Assembly: GCF_000421645.1 (NCBI RefSeq)
Contig: NZ_ATXK01000001.1
Coordinates: 186,001 to 250,000, forward strand
DNA from: Aurantimonas coralicida DSM 14790
GTDB lineage: Bacteria > Pseudomonadota > Alphaproteobacteria > Rhizobiales > Rhizobiaceae
Direction: 5' to 3'
DNA: 64,000 nucleotides
Positions 62,851-64,000 of the stretch are shown in pieces; the first letter of the stretch is position 1, and each line of letters starts with the position of its first letter. The notes beneath the pieces were generated by a model. The model saw only the letters and a list, made by a program, of their open reading frames with translations. It did no database searches and had not been told where the DNA came from. The position numbers and the translations under genes are program-made.

Positions 62851-63072
62851 TCAGTTCGAAGAATCCCGGTCGGGAAAGCGCTGCATCAGGGCGGCCAGCG
62901 CGGCGCGTGCGGGCGCCTCGCCCGCCACGGTGCCGAAGGGCGCCAGCGCTGCCGCCAGCTCGCGCGGCGTCGCGGCCCAGAATGCGCGCGGCGACAGGCG
63001 CAGCAGGCCGAGCCCCGCCTGCATCGCCTCGGTCCAGGGAAAAGCCGTGCCGGGTGCCGGTCGATCCGGCAC
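62851..63072 (-). CDS. GTA tail assembly chaperone (rcc01693/DUF2376-like, g10.1)
   Basis: A 73-residue protein beginning with GTG. The body FPWTEAMQAGLGLLRLSPRA, then FWAATPRELAAAL, is the phage tail assembly chaperone pattern seen between g10 and g11 in RcGTA. It starts 5 bp after the g10 stop. Small, cytoplasmic; helps load the tape measure. Confidence 0.85.
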   Translation of the reverse strand: MPDRPAPGTAFPWTEAMQAGLGLLRLSPRAFWAATPRELAAALAPFGTVAGEAPARAALAALMQRFPDRDSSN

Positions 63073-63077
63073 GGCGT

Positions 63078-63425
63078 TCAGGGGTTTGGCGGGGCCCGCT
63101 CCGGCTCCCCGTCCGGCGGGCCGAAGGCCGCGGCCAGCAATTGCGCAGCAACAGTCGCGGCACCCGCCGCCCCTCCGTCGATCCGCATGGTCGCCACCTC
63201 GGCCTCGCTGACATCGGCCCCGCCGCCGCGCAGGCCCGCCGCCAGGATCCGCGTCAGGTCACGCGCCGACAGCCGGCCGGAACCGAAGCGCTCCGCCAGC
63301 CCGGCCAGGCTGTCCGCCGCGAAGGCGTCCTCCAGTTCGCCCAGCGCCCCCAGCGTCAGGCAGAGCGTGCGCTCGCGCCCGTCGATGATCGCCGGCACCT
63401 CGCCGCGATGCCGATTGACCGCCAT
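63078..63425 (-). CDS. GTA protein, tail tube-associated chaperone (RcGTA g10-like)
   Basis: A 115-residue protein: MAVNRHRGEVPAIIDGRERT, then LCLTLGALGELEDAFAADSL and LTRILAAGLRGGGADVSEAE. This matches the gene transfer agent family protein (phage TAC-like) that follows the major tail gene. The true start is the ATG at 63425, 2 bp after the g9 stop; open frame upstream belongs to no gene. Confidence 0.85.
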   Translation of the reverse strand: MAVNRHRGEVPAIIDGRERTLCLTLGALGELEDAFAADSLAGLAERFGSGRLSARDLTRILAAGLRGGGADVSEAEVATMRIDGGAAGAATVAAQLLAAAFGPPDGEPERAPPNP

Positions 63426-63427
63426 CG

Positions 63428-63841
63428 TCAGACCGCCACGAAGGCCAGCGCGCCGGCCGATTCCAGCGTCGCCTCGAAGGTGATCTCGCCATTGTGCTCG
63501 CCGGCATATTCCAGCGCCGTCAGCTGGAACGGTCCGGTGATCGTGCCGAATTCCGGGATCGCCACCTGGAACGGCACGATGTCTCCGGCGAAGAACACCT
63601 GCCGCAGGCTGGCGTCCGAGGCGGCATCCTTGAAGATGCCCGATCCCGACAGCGACGCCCGCTGCACCCCGGCCCCGCCCAGGAGTTCCCGCCAGCGGCC
63701 GGCGCTCTCGGCGTCGGTGATGTCCACCGTCTCGGCGTTGAAGGCGATCCGCCGGGTCCGCAGCCCGGCGACGGTGACGAAGCTCCCGTCCCGGTTCTCG
63801 TCCATCTTCAGGAGAAGGTCCTTGCCTCTCTGTGCGGCCAT
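63428..63841 (-). CDS. GTA major tail tube protein, TP901-1 family (RcGTA g9-like)
   Basis: A 137-residue tail tube subunit. Key blocks: RGKDLLLKMDENRDGSFVTV, RRIAFNAETVDITDAES, WRELLGGAGVQRASLSGSGI and FEATLESAGALAFVAV. Complete. AAAGGA lies ahead of the ATG. It is separated from g8 by 124 bp that hold a terminator-like hairpin, the only wide gap in this otherwise overlapping gene set. Confidence 0.93.
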   Translation of the reverse strand: MAAQRGKDLLLKMDENRDGSFVTVAGLRTRRIAFNAETVDITDAESAGRWRELLGGAGVQRASLSGSGIFKDAASDASLRQVFFAGDIVPFQVAIPEFGTITGPFQLTALEYAGEHNGEITFEATLESAGALAFVAV

Positions 63842-63883
63842 TCGCGTTGTCCTTTCCGCCCCGGTGCCGGACGGCCCCGGCCA

Positions 63884-63912
63884 AAGAAAAAGGCGGCCCC
63901 GAAAGACCGCCC
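63884..63912 (-). terminator. Terminator-like hairpin between GTA g8 and g9
   Basis: On the minus strand GGCGG pairs with CCGCC (63907-63911 with 63892-63896), extended by a wobble and a C-G pair around a short loop, and TTTTTCTTT follows. It lies about 55 bp after the g8 stop and 43 bp before the g9 start. Confidence 0.65.
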
Positions 63913-63965
63913 GTGTCGATGTCGCTTGAGTGTCTGCGGGACCCCGGCCCCGCGCCGGCTGGCCG

Positions 63966-64000
63966 TCAGGCCAGCGGTTCGGTCACCGCCCGGAACCGCA
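63966..64000 (-). CDS. GTA g8-like protein (DUF3168), C-terminal end only
   Basis: The last ten codons before a TGA read RFRAVTEPLA, the standard ending of the DUF3168 tail-completion protein that precedes the major tail gene in RcGTA. The rest lies right of the window. It shows that the cluster continues toward g1-g7. Confidence 0.7.
   Translation of the reverse strand, partial: RFRAVTEPLA

Overview
The window is GC-rich, densely packed chromosomal DNA from an alphaproteobacterium, most likely of the order Hyphomicrobiales (Rhizobiales). Reasons: a single long Rsh-type (p)ppGpp enzyme next to rpoZ, an Omp2-like porin, a PleC/DivJ-type histidine kinase, the rhizobial order degP - ccmH/F/E/I (cycLKJH) - feuQ - feuP, and an RcGTA-type gene transfer agent cluster. 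I cannot name the genus. No tRNA, rRNA, CRISPR array, insertion sequence or integrase was seen.

Layout. 1-5.6 kb: rsh (cut by the left edge) and rpoZ, an NYN-domain protein, a family 5 uracil-DNA glycosylase, a divergent peroxiredoxin, smpB and dapA. 6-11 kb: a soluble lytic transglycosylase, a membrane-anchored helix-hairpin-helix protein with an internal duplication, and a porin with a strong terminator. 11.3-19 kb: a double-strand-break repair island in which a YhaO/SbcD-like nuclease and a YhaN/SbcC-like ATPase diverge from ku and ligD; a general-stress (EcfG-type) promoter sits in front of ku. 19-30.7 kb: gamma-carbonic-anhydrase-like protein, HisC-like aminotransferase, two tandem DUF2147 secreted proteins, AMP nucleosidase, an EEP-fold hydrolase, a LprI-like protein inserted between etfQO and a decayed copy of the etfQO tail, an SMR transporter, a family 4 uracil-DNA glycosylase and an MFS transporter. 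30.8-39.2 kb: PhoX-like phosphatase, DMT transporter, an orphan form II CoxL-like molybdenum hydroxylase, and aminopeptidase N.

39.3-56 kb is mainly signalling and envelope: a PAS histidine kinase; on the minus strand degP, a response regulator, a histidine kinase and glnE; the cytochrome c maturation operon ccmI-E-F-H; a lipoprotein; and feuP-feuQ with a small periplasmic protein upstream in the place where feuN is found in Sinorhizobium. 56.1-64 kb is the tail half of a gene transfer agent (g8 end to g15, minus strand) followed by a holin-like membrane protein. The head and packaging half must lie beyond the right edge.

The most notable points are the stress promoter on the NHEJ genes, the etfQO-tail scar around the LprI-like gene, terminator hairpins placed just upstream of co-directional genes (rsh, the response regulator, GTA g9), and the GTA tail module with a holin-like gene attached. 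I did not find a clearly new multi-gene system.
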